The position numbers and the translations under genes are program-made. From Verrucomicrobiaceae bacterium (GTDB lineage Bacteria > Verrucomicrobiota > Verrucomicrobiia > Verrucomicrobiales > Verrucomicrobiaceae), in the NCBI GenBank assembly GCA_027486585.1, contig JAIXOU010000083.1, forward strand, positions 1 through 58,773: DNA of 58,773 nt, read 5' to 3'. Under the pieces are notes generated by a model, which was not told the origin of the DNA, made no database searches, and saw only the letters and a list, made by a program, of their open reading frames with translations. Below are positions 1 through 8,173 of this stretch, one piece after another. The stretch's first letter is position 1. Each line of letters begins with the position of its first letter.

Positions 1-753
1 AAGTGGATCAAACTCGGCCACCACGTGAAGCTTGTGTCTGTGACCAATGGCGACATCGGTCATTGGCAGTCGGCGGGTGGACCGCTCGCGCAGCGGCGGC
101 TCGCAGAAGTGAAGAAAGCGGATGCCCTTATCGGCGCAGAGACGCAGGTGCTCGACATTCACGATGGCGAACTGATGCCTTCGCTGGAGAACCGGCAGAA
201 GATCATTCGCATCATCCGCGAGTGGCGGGCGGACATTGTCATCGCGCATCGTCCGTGGGACTATCATCCTGACCATCGCTATGTCGGCGTGCTCATCCAG
301 GATGCGGCTTTCATGGTCACCGTGCCCTATGTGTGCAGCGATGTGCCACCCTTGAAGAAGAACCCGCTCTTTCTCTATTCGAGCGACGGCTTCCAGAAGC
401 CCTATCCCTTTAAGGCAGACATCATCGTCTCGGTGGATGATGTCTTTGATCAAAAGCTCACCGCTATTCATGAGATGCCTTCGCAGCACTACGAAGGTGG
501 AGCCAGCGGCAGCGAACAGCATGTAGCCAAAGTCCCGCCGTCCACCGATGAAGCAGCCCGCAAGGCATGGCTGCGCGAGCGCTGGGTCAGGCGTCAGGGT
601 GGTGAGGCGAACCAGTTTCGTGATAGCCTCATCAAATGGTATGGCCCCGAGAAAGGCGCTGCCGTAAAGTTCGCCGAGGCCTTTGAAATTTGCGAATACG
701 GACGCCAGCCAAAGCCGGAAGAGATCAAAGTGCTGTTCCCGTTCTTTCCCTGA
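1..753 (+). CDS. PIG-L family deacetylase, N-terminus outside window
   Basis: The frame is open from base 1 and a GTG at 25 is probably internal, because the upstream codons (KWIKLGHH) fit the fold; about 250 residues are visible. The HPDH motif in RPWDYHPDH matches the second metal-binding motif of PIG-L/LmbE zinc deacetylases, which remove N-acetyl groups from sugars; the first motif would lie upstream of the window. The stop is 24 bases before the ATG of the next gene on the same strand, so it probably belongs to the glycan cluster that follows. The family call is firm; the substrate is unknown, an amino sugar being an inference from the neighbours. Confidence 0.8.
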   Translation, partial: KWIKLGHHVKLVSVTNGDIGHWQSAGGPLAQRRLAEVKKADALIGAETQVLDIHDGELMPSLENRQKIIRIIREWRADIVIAHRPWDYHPDHRYVGVLIQDAAFMVTVPYVCSDVPPLKKNPLFLYSSDGFQKPYPFKADIIVSVDDVFDQKLTAIHEMPSQHYEGGASGSEQHVAKVPPSTDEAARKAWLRERWVRRQGGEANQFRDSLIKWYGPEKGAAVKFAEAFEICEYGRQPKPEEIKVLFPFFP

Positions 754-777
754 TTGGTCTTTTCCATTTCAACCCTC

Positions 778-3735
778 ATGTCCACCAAAGCCCTCCTCCT
801 ACTCGCTGCGGCCGTCCTATCGGATTGCGTCAGCTCCGTTCACGCCGCCGACATCTTCCTCGTCGAGGACGGTCAGCCGCGCGCTGAAATTGTCATCAGC
901 GACAAACCACAGCGCTCCACAAGACTGGCGGCGCAGGAGTTGCAGGATCAGATTGTGAAGATCAGTGGCGCGAGGTTGCCCATCGTTACGGAGCCAACGG
1001 GTAAAGCCGTGAAGATCTTCGTCGGGGCCAGCGCGCAGTCGCCAGTCAAAGCGGAGGGTTTGCAATATGGCGCGTATCGCATGGCGACGGGTGAAGATTG
1101 GATGGCGCTGATCGGTGATGACAGCGACTTCGAGCCCATCGCTCCCTTTGCGCAGAACAATGGCGACATCAAGCGCGCTCAGGCGGAGTGGGAAAAGCTC
1201 ACGGACTCGCATTGGGGGATGCCAGGTCCGGGCTTGTATAAGTATCGGCTCAAAATGGCCGGTGACATCGGCAAGCCGGAGGGAGCTGTCACGGCGAAGA
1301 ATGAAACGCTCGATGTCTGGGGCCTTGATGAACGCGGAAGCTTCAATGCGGTGTGCGGCTTTCTGCATAAGCTCGGCTTGCGTTGGTATTTACCTGGCGA
1401 GTTGGGCGAGGTGCTGCCTTCGATGAAGACCATCCCTTTGCCGAAGCTCGATGAAACTGTCCGCCCGGACTTCGCGTTGCGGCAGTTCAACATCCGCTTC
1501 GCCACGGCCGGTCCTGACACCTCGAAGTGGGCCATGCGCCTCGGCATCCGCAACAATGAGAAGCTGCAAATCGCTCATGGCATGGCGACGATGACTGGCA
1601 ACGACGTCACCTTCGCCGCGCATCCCGAGTGGTTTGCGATCTACGGCGGCAAGCGCAACTACACGCCCGGCTCTAGCAAGAATCAGCTTTGCTATTCGAA
1701 TGATGAACTTTTCCGCGAGACCGTGCGCTATGCGCGTGCGCAGCTCGATACATTCCACTTGGAAAGCGTCTCTATCATGCCGCCGGACGGCTACACCTCC
1801 ATCTGCCAGTGCGAGAAGTGCAAAGGTAAAGACTCGCCCGAGCGCAATGACCGCGGACTGCTCAGCGATTATGTGTGGGACTTCGTCAATCGCGTGGCGA
1901 AGGAAGTCGGCAAGACGCATCCGCATGCGAAGGTTCTGAACTGCGCGTATGGTGTCTACACTCTGCCACCACTGAAGATCGATAAACTGGAGCCCAATGT
2001 GATCGTTGGCATCGTCGGTGGACGCAGGCCGATGAACAAGGGTGGTAGCAAAGCCGAGGGTGAAGCGGCACCCGAGGCTCTGCGCGCCGCATGGATGAAG
2101 AAAACGGGCAATCCCATCCTCAACTTCGAAAACTATCCCTTCACCGATCGCGGTTGGTATCTGCCTTCCTTCGCACCGCACGCGATTGGCGACAGCGTGA
2201 ACGCCATCAAAGGCAAGGCTCTCGGCGAAGACATCTGGCTCACCGTTCGCAATGATTTCGACAAGGTAGGCATCGGCTTCAATCACTTCCTCGTTTACTT
2301 CACCGCGCGCAGTTATTGGGGCGGCAAGGACGCAGATGTGGACGCGATGTTTCGCGAGTATTGCCACCTGTTTTACGGCCCAGCCGAGCAGGAGATGCTC
2401 GACTTCTTCACCTACTGCGAGTCGAACTGGACCGCGATGGATGAAGACAAAACGAAGGCCGACACCGTGCTTGATCTCTTCGCCAAAGCGCAGTCAAAAG
2501 CCAATGCCGCGAGCGATTATGGCAAACGCATCGCCCTCATCGACGACTTCCTCAAAGGCATGCGCATGAAGTCCCAGCAGCTCGGCCAGAAGCGCGGTCC
2601 ACTGCCCGCCGTGCGACTCGTGGGCGATGCGAAGGGCATCGTCATTGATGGCAAGCTCGATGACGCATATTGGCAAAAATGCCCCGCTGCCGCCACAGGC
2701 AAATTCCGCGAATTGCAGACCGGTCGCCAGCCCATCTTCGGCACGAGCTACAAGGCCGGATGGCAGGAAAGCAGTGTGTGCTTTGCCATTCGTTGCGATG
2801 AGCACCCTGGTGAAAAGCCCAACAACACCGTCACGAAAAACGGCGATCAAGCGATCTGGTATGGCGATGCCGTGGAGATCGAGATCGCTACCGAAACTCA
2901 TTCCTATTATAGCATCGCCATCAGTCCCTCCGGTGCCGTCGTCGATCTCGATCGCGGCGCACCGCGCGGCCAGTGGTTTGGCTGGGATGCGAAAGCCGAA
3001 GTCGCCACGCACATCAAGGATGGCCATTGGGACATCGAGATCCGCATCCCCGTCACGCAAGATGAGAACGACCCGCTGCATCAAGTCATCGGTCGCAAGC
3101 CCATGCAGAGCCTGCCCTGGCATATCAATCTCTGCCGCCAGCGCATACGCGAAGACGGCACCGAACTCAGTGCCCTCTCGCCCACTGGCACCGCAACTTT
3201 CCACGAGCCCATGAAGTTCGCGTATTTCTTCGATGGTCGTTCGCATCAGTTCGATGCTGATCCCACCGTCACCGACTTCGTTCTCGCTCTGCGCGAAGCC
3301 GCTAAACTCCGCCAGCCCGCCGAGTCGCTCCCCGCCCATCTCGCTCTGGCCGAAGGCAAGCCTACTGACTTTCAAAAGTCCATCGCACTAGAACAAGCCG
3401 CCGTATCAGCCGCTGCGCTCAAAGACTTCGCCCAAGCCGAGTTCATCGCCGCCCGCATCCCGATCCCCGCCGTGCAAAAGACCGCTCTGATGCAAGTCCT
3501 CCTCGCCCAATCCAAAGTGCCCCAAGTCATCACCGAGTTCGCCACTGAAGACCTCACCAAGTGGCCCTTCTGGAAACGCGGCGACGGCTATCTCATCAGA
3601 GGCCGAGCTCACCTTATTGCCAAGAACCCCAAAAAAGCCGAGTCAGACCTCACCCAGGCCCTCGAATGGCTCAGCGACGACCGTTCCCGCAAAACCGCCG
3701 AGCAAGGGCTTCAGACGATTCGATCACTGAAATAA
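778..3735 (+). CDS. DUF4838 glycan-processing protein, copy A, with C-terminal CBM9-like domain
   Basis: 985 residues. I chose the ATG at 778 because it begins a signal peptide ending in VHAAD; a TTG at 754 also lies in frame. The N-terminus (IFLVEDGQPRAEIVI, then AAQELQDQIVKISGA) resembles the alpha-glucuronidase-type N-terminal domain seen in DUF4838 proteins. A central glycosidase-like region holds the cysteine motif ICQCEKCKG. From about residue 620 the sequence looks like a family 9 carbohydrate-binding domain, and the last 130 residues are helical and repeat-like. It is probably exported. It is paralogous to the protein at 5426-7903, and its stop overlaps the next start by one base (TAATG). 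The precise reaction is unknown. Confidence 0.8.
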   Translation: MSTKALLLLAAAVLSDCVSSVHAADIFLVEDGQPRAEIVISDKPQRSTRLAAQELQDQIVKISGARLPIVTEPTGKAVKIFVGASAQSPVKAEGLQYGAYRMATGEDWMALIGDDSDFEPIAPFAQNNGDIKRAQAEWEKLTDSHWGMPGPGLYKYRLKMAGDIGKPEGAVTAKNETLDVWGLDERGSFNAVCGFLHKLGLRWYLPGELGEVLPSMKTIPLPKLDETVRPDFALRQFNIRFATAGPDTSKWAMRLGIRNNEKLQIAHGMATMTGNDVTFAAHPEWFAIYGGKRNYTPGSSKNQLCYSNDELFRETVRYARAQLDTFHLESVSIMPPDGYTSICQCEKCKGKDSPERNDRGLLSDYVWDFVNRVAKEVGKTHPHAKVLNCAYGVYTLPPLKIDKLEPNVIVGIVGGRRPMNKGGSKAEGEAAPEALRAAWMKKTGNPILNFENYPFTDRGWYLPSFAPHAIGDSVNAIKGKALGEDIWLTVRNDFDKVGIGFNHFLVYFTARSYWGGKDADVDAMFREYCHLFYGPAEQEMLDFFTYCESNWTAMDEDKTKADTVLDLFAKAQSKANAASDYGKRIALIDDFLKGMRMKSQQLGQKRGPLPAVRLVGDAKGIVIDGKLDDAYWQKCPAAATGKFRELQTGRQPIFGTSYKAGWQESSVCFAIRCDEHPGEKPNNTVTKNGDQAIWYGDAVEIEIATETHSYYSIAISPSGAVVDLDRGAPRGQWFGWDAKAEVATHIKDGHWDIEIRIPVTQDENDPLHQVIGRKPMQSLPWHINLCRQRIREDGTELSALSPTGTATFHEPMKFAYFFDGRSHQFDADPTVTDFVLALREAAKLRQPAESLPAHLALAEGKPTDFQKSIALEQAAVSAAALKDFAQAEFIAARIPIPAVQKTALMQVLLAQSKVPQVITEFATEDLTKWPFWKRGDGYLIRGRAHLIAKNPKKAESDLTQALEWLSDDRSRKTAEQGLQTIRSLK

Positions 3736-5429
3736 TGAAAGCCCCAATCATGACACTCAGCCTCTCAGTCCTTACAGCCCTGTTGCTGTCAATGCGGCCA
3801 ACGCTACACGCCGCCTCCGACGACAACATCAAGTGGCTCGTCAAATACGATGGCAAGACTTTGCCCGTCATGCCGTGGATAACCATCGGCAAACCGAACG
3901 CGAAAATCGAGAATGGCTCGTTGAGTCTCAATGAGGATTCCAAGGACGACATGGGAGCCTTTGAAGCTGAGTGGACTGGCGATCTCGAGGGCAAGGAGAT
4001 CATCGTGGAGGCACGCGTGAAATTGGTGAGCATGGTGGGTCATCGTGACTCCCCGACCGCGACTTGGCCGCAGCGGGATGGGGCACCGATTTGCGTTCAG
4101 GTGTGCGATGGGAAGCACGAGGAGGGCATTTTGCTCACGCCAGCGCAAGATAAGCACGTCGTGGCCGCAAAAGGTTATGTGCGCACGCTGACGGATCATT
4201 TTGCACAAGCGAGCACAAGCGACGAATTCCACACGTATCGGCTCATCATTCGTGGTGAGGACATGGCCGTCGAGATGGATGGCAAACTCATCATTGAAGG
4301 CCGAGATGCATTCTGGCGACCCGCGACATCGCCTCGCAAGTTCATCCGTTTTGGCTCTACATCCAAACCGTTCAAGGGCGAAGCGAAGTGGGAGTTTGTG
4401 CGGCTCGGTTTGAGGCCTGCAACGAGTGCGGCTGTCGAGAAGTCGCCGCTGAGGATCACCATCAGCGAGCCCTGGCCGCTCAATGTGGAGAAGAAGAACA
4501 CCGAGTCGCGTCCCTACCTCTACGACATGGGCCAGGGCCTGCTTTTGACCAGCAATCCACAAGGTAGCGATGCCTTACTGGAGCCTTACATCGTGCGCCG
4601 CAGCACGGATGCGGGGAAGACGTGGCAGGCAGTGTCGGGCACCGAACAAAACATCGATTCGCCGCAGGAGCTTGTGCGCCTCGCCGATGGACGTATCCTC
4701 GGGCCATCGCGTTGGACACACTTGCAGCCGGATGGCTCGCTAACGGGTAAGACCACGATTCTTGATGCCAAGGCGGAGACTCTCGCCATGCACGACAGCA
4801 CCATCACTCTTCCGAAGGAGTTCATGCCCATGAAGACTGGTGAAGTGCTCATCTTTGAACGCCACATCTGGGCCGAGAAAGATGGCAGCATCACTGCAGT
4901 GGCCTGGAGCCGCACGAATCAACGCGATGCTCAAAAGCGCTTCCTCGTCACACGCCATACGCATTTGCTGCGTAGCGCTGATCTTGGCAAAACTTGGACC
5001 CACCTCACGCACGTTGGTCTCGGTGGCGAACCCTCCGTTGTGCGTCTCAGCGATAGCGAATGGCTTGCCGTCACGCGGCCTGATGCGCACATGTCGAACC
5101 TCCTTCAGCATCGCTCACTCGATGGCGGTAAGACCTGGAAGTTCGAGCGCACACTCGAAGAAGGCAGTGTCATGCCCGACCTCGTGCTCATGAGCAACGG
5201 GGTGCTCGCTTGCAGCTACGGACGCCCTGTTTCCAATCTCATGTTCAGCCTTGATGGCGGCCACGCTTGGCACGATCACCGCGTCATCTCCGACCGCGCG
5301 AACTTCAACTACACCGCCATTCGCGAAATCAGCCCCGGTCGCCTTCTCTACATGCACGACGGTCAGATCCCCGGTACCCTGGCTCGGATCAATTCGCTCT
5401 ATATCGACGTGGAACGTTTGAAGAAATGA
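3735..5429 (+). CDS. BNR-repeat sialidase-like exported protein
   Basis: 564 residues starting at an ATG that overlaps the previous stop. A signal peptide (MKAPIMTLSLSVLTALLLSM) is followed by a concanavalin-like beta-sandwich region (about 30-230) and a beta-propeller with four recognisable Asp boxes: RRSTDAGKTW, LLRSADLGKTW, RSLDGGKTW and FSLDGGHAW. This is the sialidase/exo-alpha-sialidase superfamily fold. I did not see a clear FRIP arginine motif, so sialidase activity is not assured and another glycan could be the target. It lies between two DUF4838 paralogues with overlapping start and stop codons on both sides, so the three are probably translated from one message. Confidence 0.75.
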   Translation: MKAPIMTLSLSVLTALLLSMRPTLHAASDDNIKWLVKYDGKTLPVMPWITIGKPNAKIENGSLSLNEDSKDDMGAFEAEWTGDLEGKEIIVEARVKLVSMVGHRDSPTATWPQRDGAPICVQVCDGKHEEGILLTPAQDKHVVAAKGYVRTLTDHFAQASTSDEFHTYRLIIRGEDMAVEMDGKLIIEGRDAFWRPATSPRKFIRFGSTSKPFKGEAKWEFVRLGLRPATSAAVEKSPLRITISEPWPLNVEKKNTESRPYLYDMGQGLLLTSNPQGSDALLEPYIVRRSTDAGKTWQAVSGTEQNIDSPQELVRLADGRILGPSRWTHLQPDGSLTGKTTILDAKAETLAMHDSTITLPKEFMPMKTGEVLIFERHIWAEKDGSITAVAWSRTNQRDAQKRFLVTRHTHLLRSADLGKTWTHLTHVGLGGEPSVVRLSDSEWLAVTRPDAHMSNLLQHRSLDGGKTWKFERTLEEGSVMPDLVLMSNGVLACSYGRPVSNLMFSLDGGHAWHDHRVISDRANFNYTAIREISPGRLLYMHDGQIPGTLARINSLYIDVERLKK

Positions 5430-7903
5430 AGATCACAATGAAATACACACGCACGCTCATCGTCACTGCATTTCTACTTTCATCGGTAGTTGCCGTTCAA
5501 GCTGCGGACACCTTCCTCGTCGAACGCGGCAAGGCTCGCGCGGAGATCATCATCGCCGAGAAGCCTGCACGCATGGCCAAGCTAGCGGCGAAGGAGTTGC
5601 AGACTTACTTGGAGAAGATCAGCGGTGCGAAGCTGGAGATCGTGACGCAGCCGCATGAAGGGAAGGCGCATGTGTTTGTGGGGAAGAGTCGGTACACGGA
5701 GGAGTTGAAACTCGGCACTGATGGTTTGGAGAACGGTGCGTTTCGCATGGCATCGGGTCCGGACTGGCTAGCCTTGCTGGGGCCGGATGAGGATTATGTG
5801 CCGATCGAACCTTGGGGACGGAATCGTTCGAAGGAGGAGACAGAGCGCGTGAATGTGGCGTTTGATCAGCTCACGGGCGACACATTTTGGAACTACAGTC
5901 GGCAGATGTATGCGCGCTACTATGCGGATCTCGATGTGTGGGACTACGACGATGCAGGCACCTTCAATGCGGTGAATGAGTTCCTGCGCGGGCTCGGTGT
6001 GCGATGGTTCGCGCCGGGCGATCTCGGCGAGGTGGTGCCGCAGCAGACGAGCCTAGTGCTTCCGAGCGTGAACAAGTTGGTGAAGCCCGACTTCGGCATG
6101 AGGCGCTTCATGTTTTACACGGATCATCTCGGCCTCGGAGAGAAGGCCATCTGGACACTGCGTCTGGGTTTGAACAACGGGCACAAGATCGGCGGCATCA
6201 CGCAGATCTGCCACGGGATGAAGTTCGTCATCATGCGCGAGGAGATGAAGAAGGCGCACCCGGAGATGTATCTGAGCATTGATGGCAAACGCGACACCAC
6301 GCACAAAGGCAGCGGCGTGCCGAACCTGCTCTCGCCCTTGCTCTTCGAGAAGCAGGTGCACTACGCGCGCACCATGTTTGATCACTTCCATGAGCCGATG
6401 ATCAGCATTGATCTCGTCGATGGCTACGGCGGACTCACGTCAGATGATCCACAGTGGCTGGCACAGCAGACACCGGAGCGCGGTTGGCGCGGCACGATGT
6501 CGGATCATGTGTGGGGTTATTTGAATCGTGTCGCGCTGGAGTTGAACAAGTCGCATCCAGATCGACTCGTCAGCGGCCTCGCCTATGCGGCCTACTCCGC
6601 GCCGCCGGCGAAGATCGACAAGATGAGCCCGAACCTCGCGCTCATCGAGACACGTCAGCGCCAGGCCTTCTGGGATGAAACGCTACGGAAGGAGAATCGC
6701 GAGTTGTGGGCCGCTTGGATGCAAAAGCTCAGCTCAGGCAAATACCTCACCTGGGACTATAGCACCAATGCTCGACCCGAGCAGGCAGGTCGCCCCGTGT
6801 ATTACCCACACCTCGCTGCCAGCGATCTGCGCGAACTGAAAGGCCACACGCTCGGCGAGATGATCGAGATCTACGATCACACGCCCGCCGATGCCGCGAA
6901 GCTCGGCTACGATCCCTTCGCCATCGAGCATCTGAATCTCTACCTCGTCACGCGCCTCTGGTGGGATGCGGATCAAGATGTGGACACACTGCTCGATGAC
7001 TATTTCACCAGCTACTACGGCCCCGCTGCCGTGTCGATGAAAGCCTTCGTCACCTACAGCGAGGCCAACTGGATGCACATGGGCCAAGACGCCGAGAAGA
7101 TCGGCCAGGCGCTCGATCTGTTCGCCAAAGCACAAGCCGTCGCTGATCCTGCCAGCGCCCCAGGCAAGCGTTTGCAAAAGATCGCCGACCTCATGAAGCC
7201 GCTGCACGCGCTCAAGCAGCAGCTCAGTCGCAAGCGCGAAACCGATCTCTCCTATCGCGTGCTGCTCACCGAAAACACCGGTGGCAAACCTCTCGCCAGC
7301 AAGCCACTCGATGGACAAGTGCCCAAAGATTACTGGACCGATGTGCGCTCTGCACCGCTCGTGAAGCTCAAGCCCGACGCCCCGCAACCCAAGGCTGGTG
7401 GGCACTTCCAGATTCAACGCGACGGCGGTATCCTACACATTGGCATCGTTTGCGAAGAGCCCGACATGCGCGGCCTTAACATCGCCACCACCGCCAACGA
7501 CGATCCAATGCTCCTTACCGGCGACCACATCACTCTGCTCATCGAAACGCCGAACCGCAGCTACTACGAGATCGCCATCAACCCCGCCGGAGCCGTCCTC
7601 GACATCGATCACGGCGAAAACGGCGCAGGCCTCAAGTGGACCTCCACCGCCCAAATCGCCGTCCATCGCGGTGACAAGCAATGGAGCATCGAGATGCGCC
7701 TCCCGATTGTTGGCGACGGTGCCAGTATGCTCGACGCCCTCAAAGGCATCGACGGCGACCGCCCCAAAGACCTCTTCCCCTGGCACTTCAACCTCTGCCG
7801 TCAGCGCGTGTGCAGTGGTGACATCGAACGCACGGCTTACTCACCGACTGGGAAGGATGAGTTCTATGTGCTGGAGAAGTTCGCGAAGCTTTGGGGGAAA
7901 TGA
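5426..7903 (+). CDS. DUF4838 glycan-processing protein, copy B, with CBM9-like domain
   Basis: 825 residues. The ATG at 5426 overlaps the previous stop as ATGA; ATG 5438 is an alternative. A signal peptide (to VQAAD) leads into an N-terminal domain nearly superimposable on that of copy A (FLVERGKARAEIIIAEKP, AAKELQTYLEKISGAKL). The core keeps FNAVNEFLRGLGVRWFAPGD, matching FNAVCGFLHKLGLRWYLPGE in copy A, but the CxxC-type cysteine motif of copy A is absent (DLVDGYGGLTSDDPQW instead). The C-terminus is a CBM9-like domain (RSYYEIAINPAGAVLDID). The pair probably arose by duplication and then specialised on different linkages; that is inference. Confidence 0.8.
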   Translation: MKITMKYTRTLIVTAFLLSSVVAVQAADTFLVERGKARAEIIIAEKPARMAKLAAKELQTYLEKISGAKLEIVTQPHEGKAHVFVGKSRYTEELKLGTDGLENGAFRMASGPDWLALLGPDEDYVPIEPWGRNRSKEETERVNVAFDQLTGDTFWNYSRQMYARYYADLDVWDYDDAGTFNAVNEFLRGLGVRWFAPGDLGEVVPQQTSLVLPSVNKLVKPDFGMRRFMFYTDHLGLGEKAIWTLRLGLNNGHKIGGITQICHGMKFVIMREEMKKAHPEMYLSIDGKRDTTHKGSGVPNLLSPLLFEKQVHYARTMFDHFHEPMISIDLVDGYGGLTSDDPQWLAQQTPERGWRGTMSDHVWGYLNRVALELNKSHPDRLVSGLAYAAYSAPPAKIDKMSPNLALIETRQRQAFWDETLRKENRELWAAWMQKLSSGKYLTWDYSTNARPEQAGRPVYYPHLAASDLRELKGHTLGEMIEIYDHTPADAAKLGYDPFAIEHLNLYLVTRLWWDADQDVDTLLDDYFTSYYGPAAVSMKAFVTYSEANWMHMGQDAEKIGQALDLFAKAQAVADPASAPGKRLQKIADLMKPLHALKQQLSRKRETDLSYRVLLTENTGGKPLASKPLDGQVPKDYWTDVRSAPLVKLKPDAPQPKAGGHFQIQRDGGILHIGIVCEEPDMRGLNIATTANDDPMLLTGDHITLLIETPNRSYYEIAINPAGAVLDIDHGENGAGLKWTSTAQIAVHRGDKQWSIEMRLPIVGDGASMLDALKGIDGDRPKDLFPWHFNLCRQRVCSGDIERTAYSPTGKDEFYVLEKFAKLWGK

Positions 7904-8173
7904 GCCACTTTCTTCTGCCGTTGAAGCATTGTGGCTCCTGCTAGCGTATCAGCTGGCTCGCTCATCGATCCAAAACTGGATCAGCCCGAGCTCGCCGGAA
8001 TCGACAAGACACTACGCCTGGAAAGATGACCCAAAGACGAGCCGTGTGAATACTGCCGGACTGTCTGCCTCGACATCCAGCTTCAGTACGTGGTAGTGAA
8101 ACTGGTTTTTCTGGTCAAGGAATGAAAACCCAAATCTAATTTCTTTGTACCTATTCCCTTGTCTTTCTATCCA
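7904..8173. other. gap without a convincing gene
   Basis: 270 bases between the DUF4838 copy B gene and the SASA fusion gene. No tRNA or strong terminator was seen. Frames on both strands are short. The minus-strand reading (KLDVEADSPAVFTRLVFG) looks vaguely protein-like and could be a decayed coding fragment, but there is not enough to name it. Confidence 0.4.

Noticed and set aside
1390..2367. A 325-codon minus-strand frame
   Set aside because: Antisense to DUF4838 copy A and without recognisable features.
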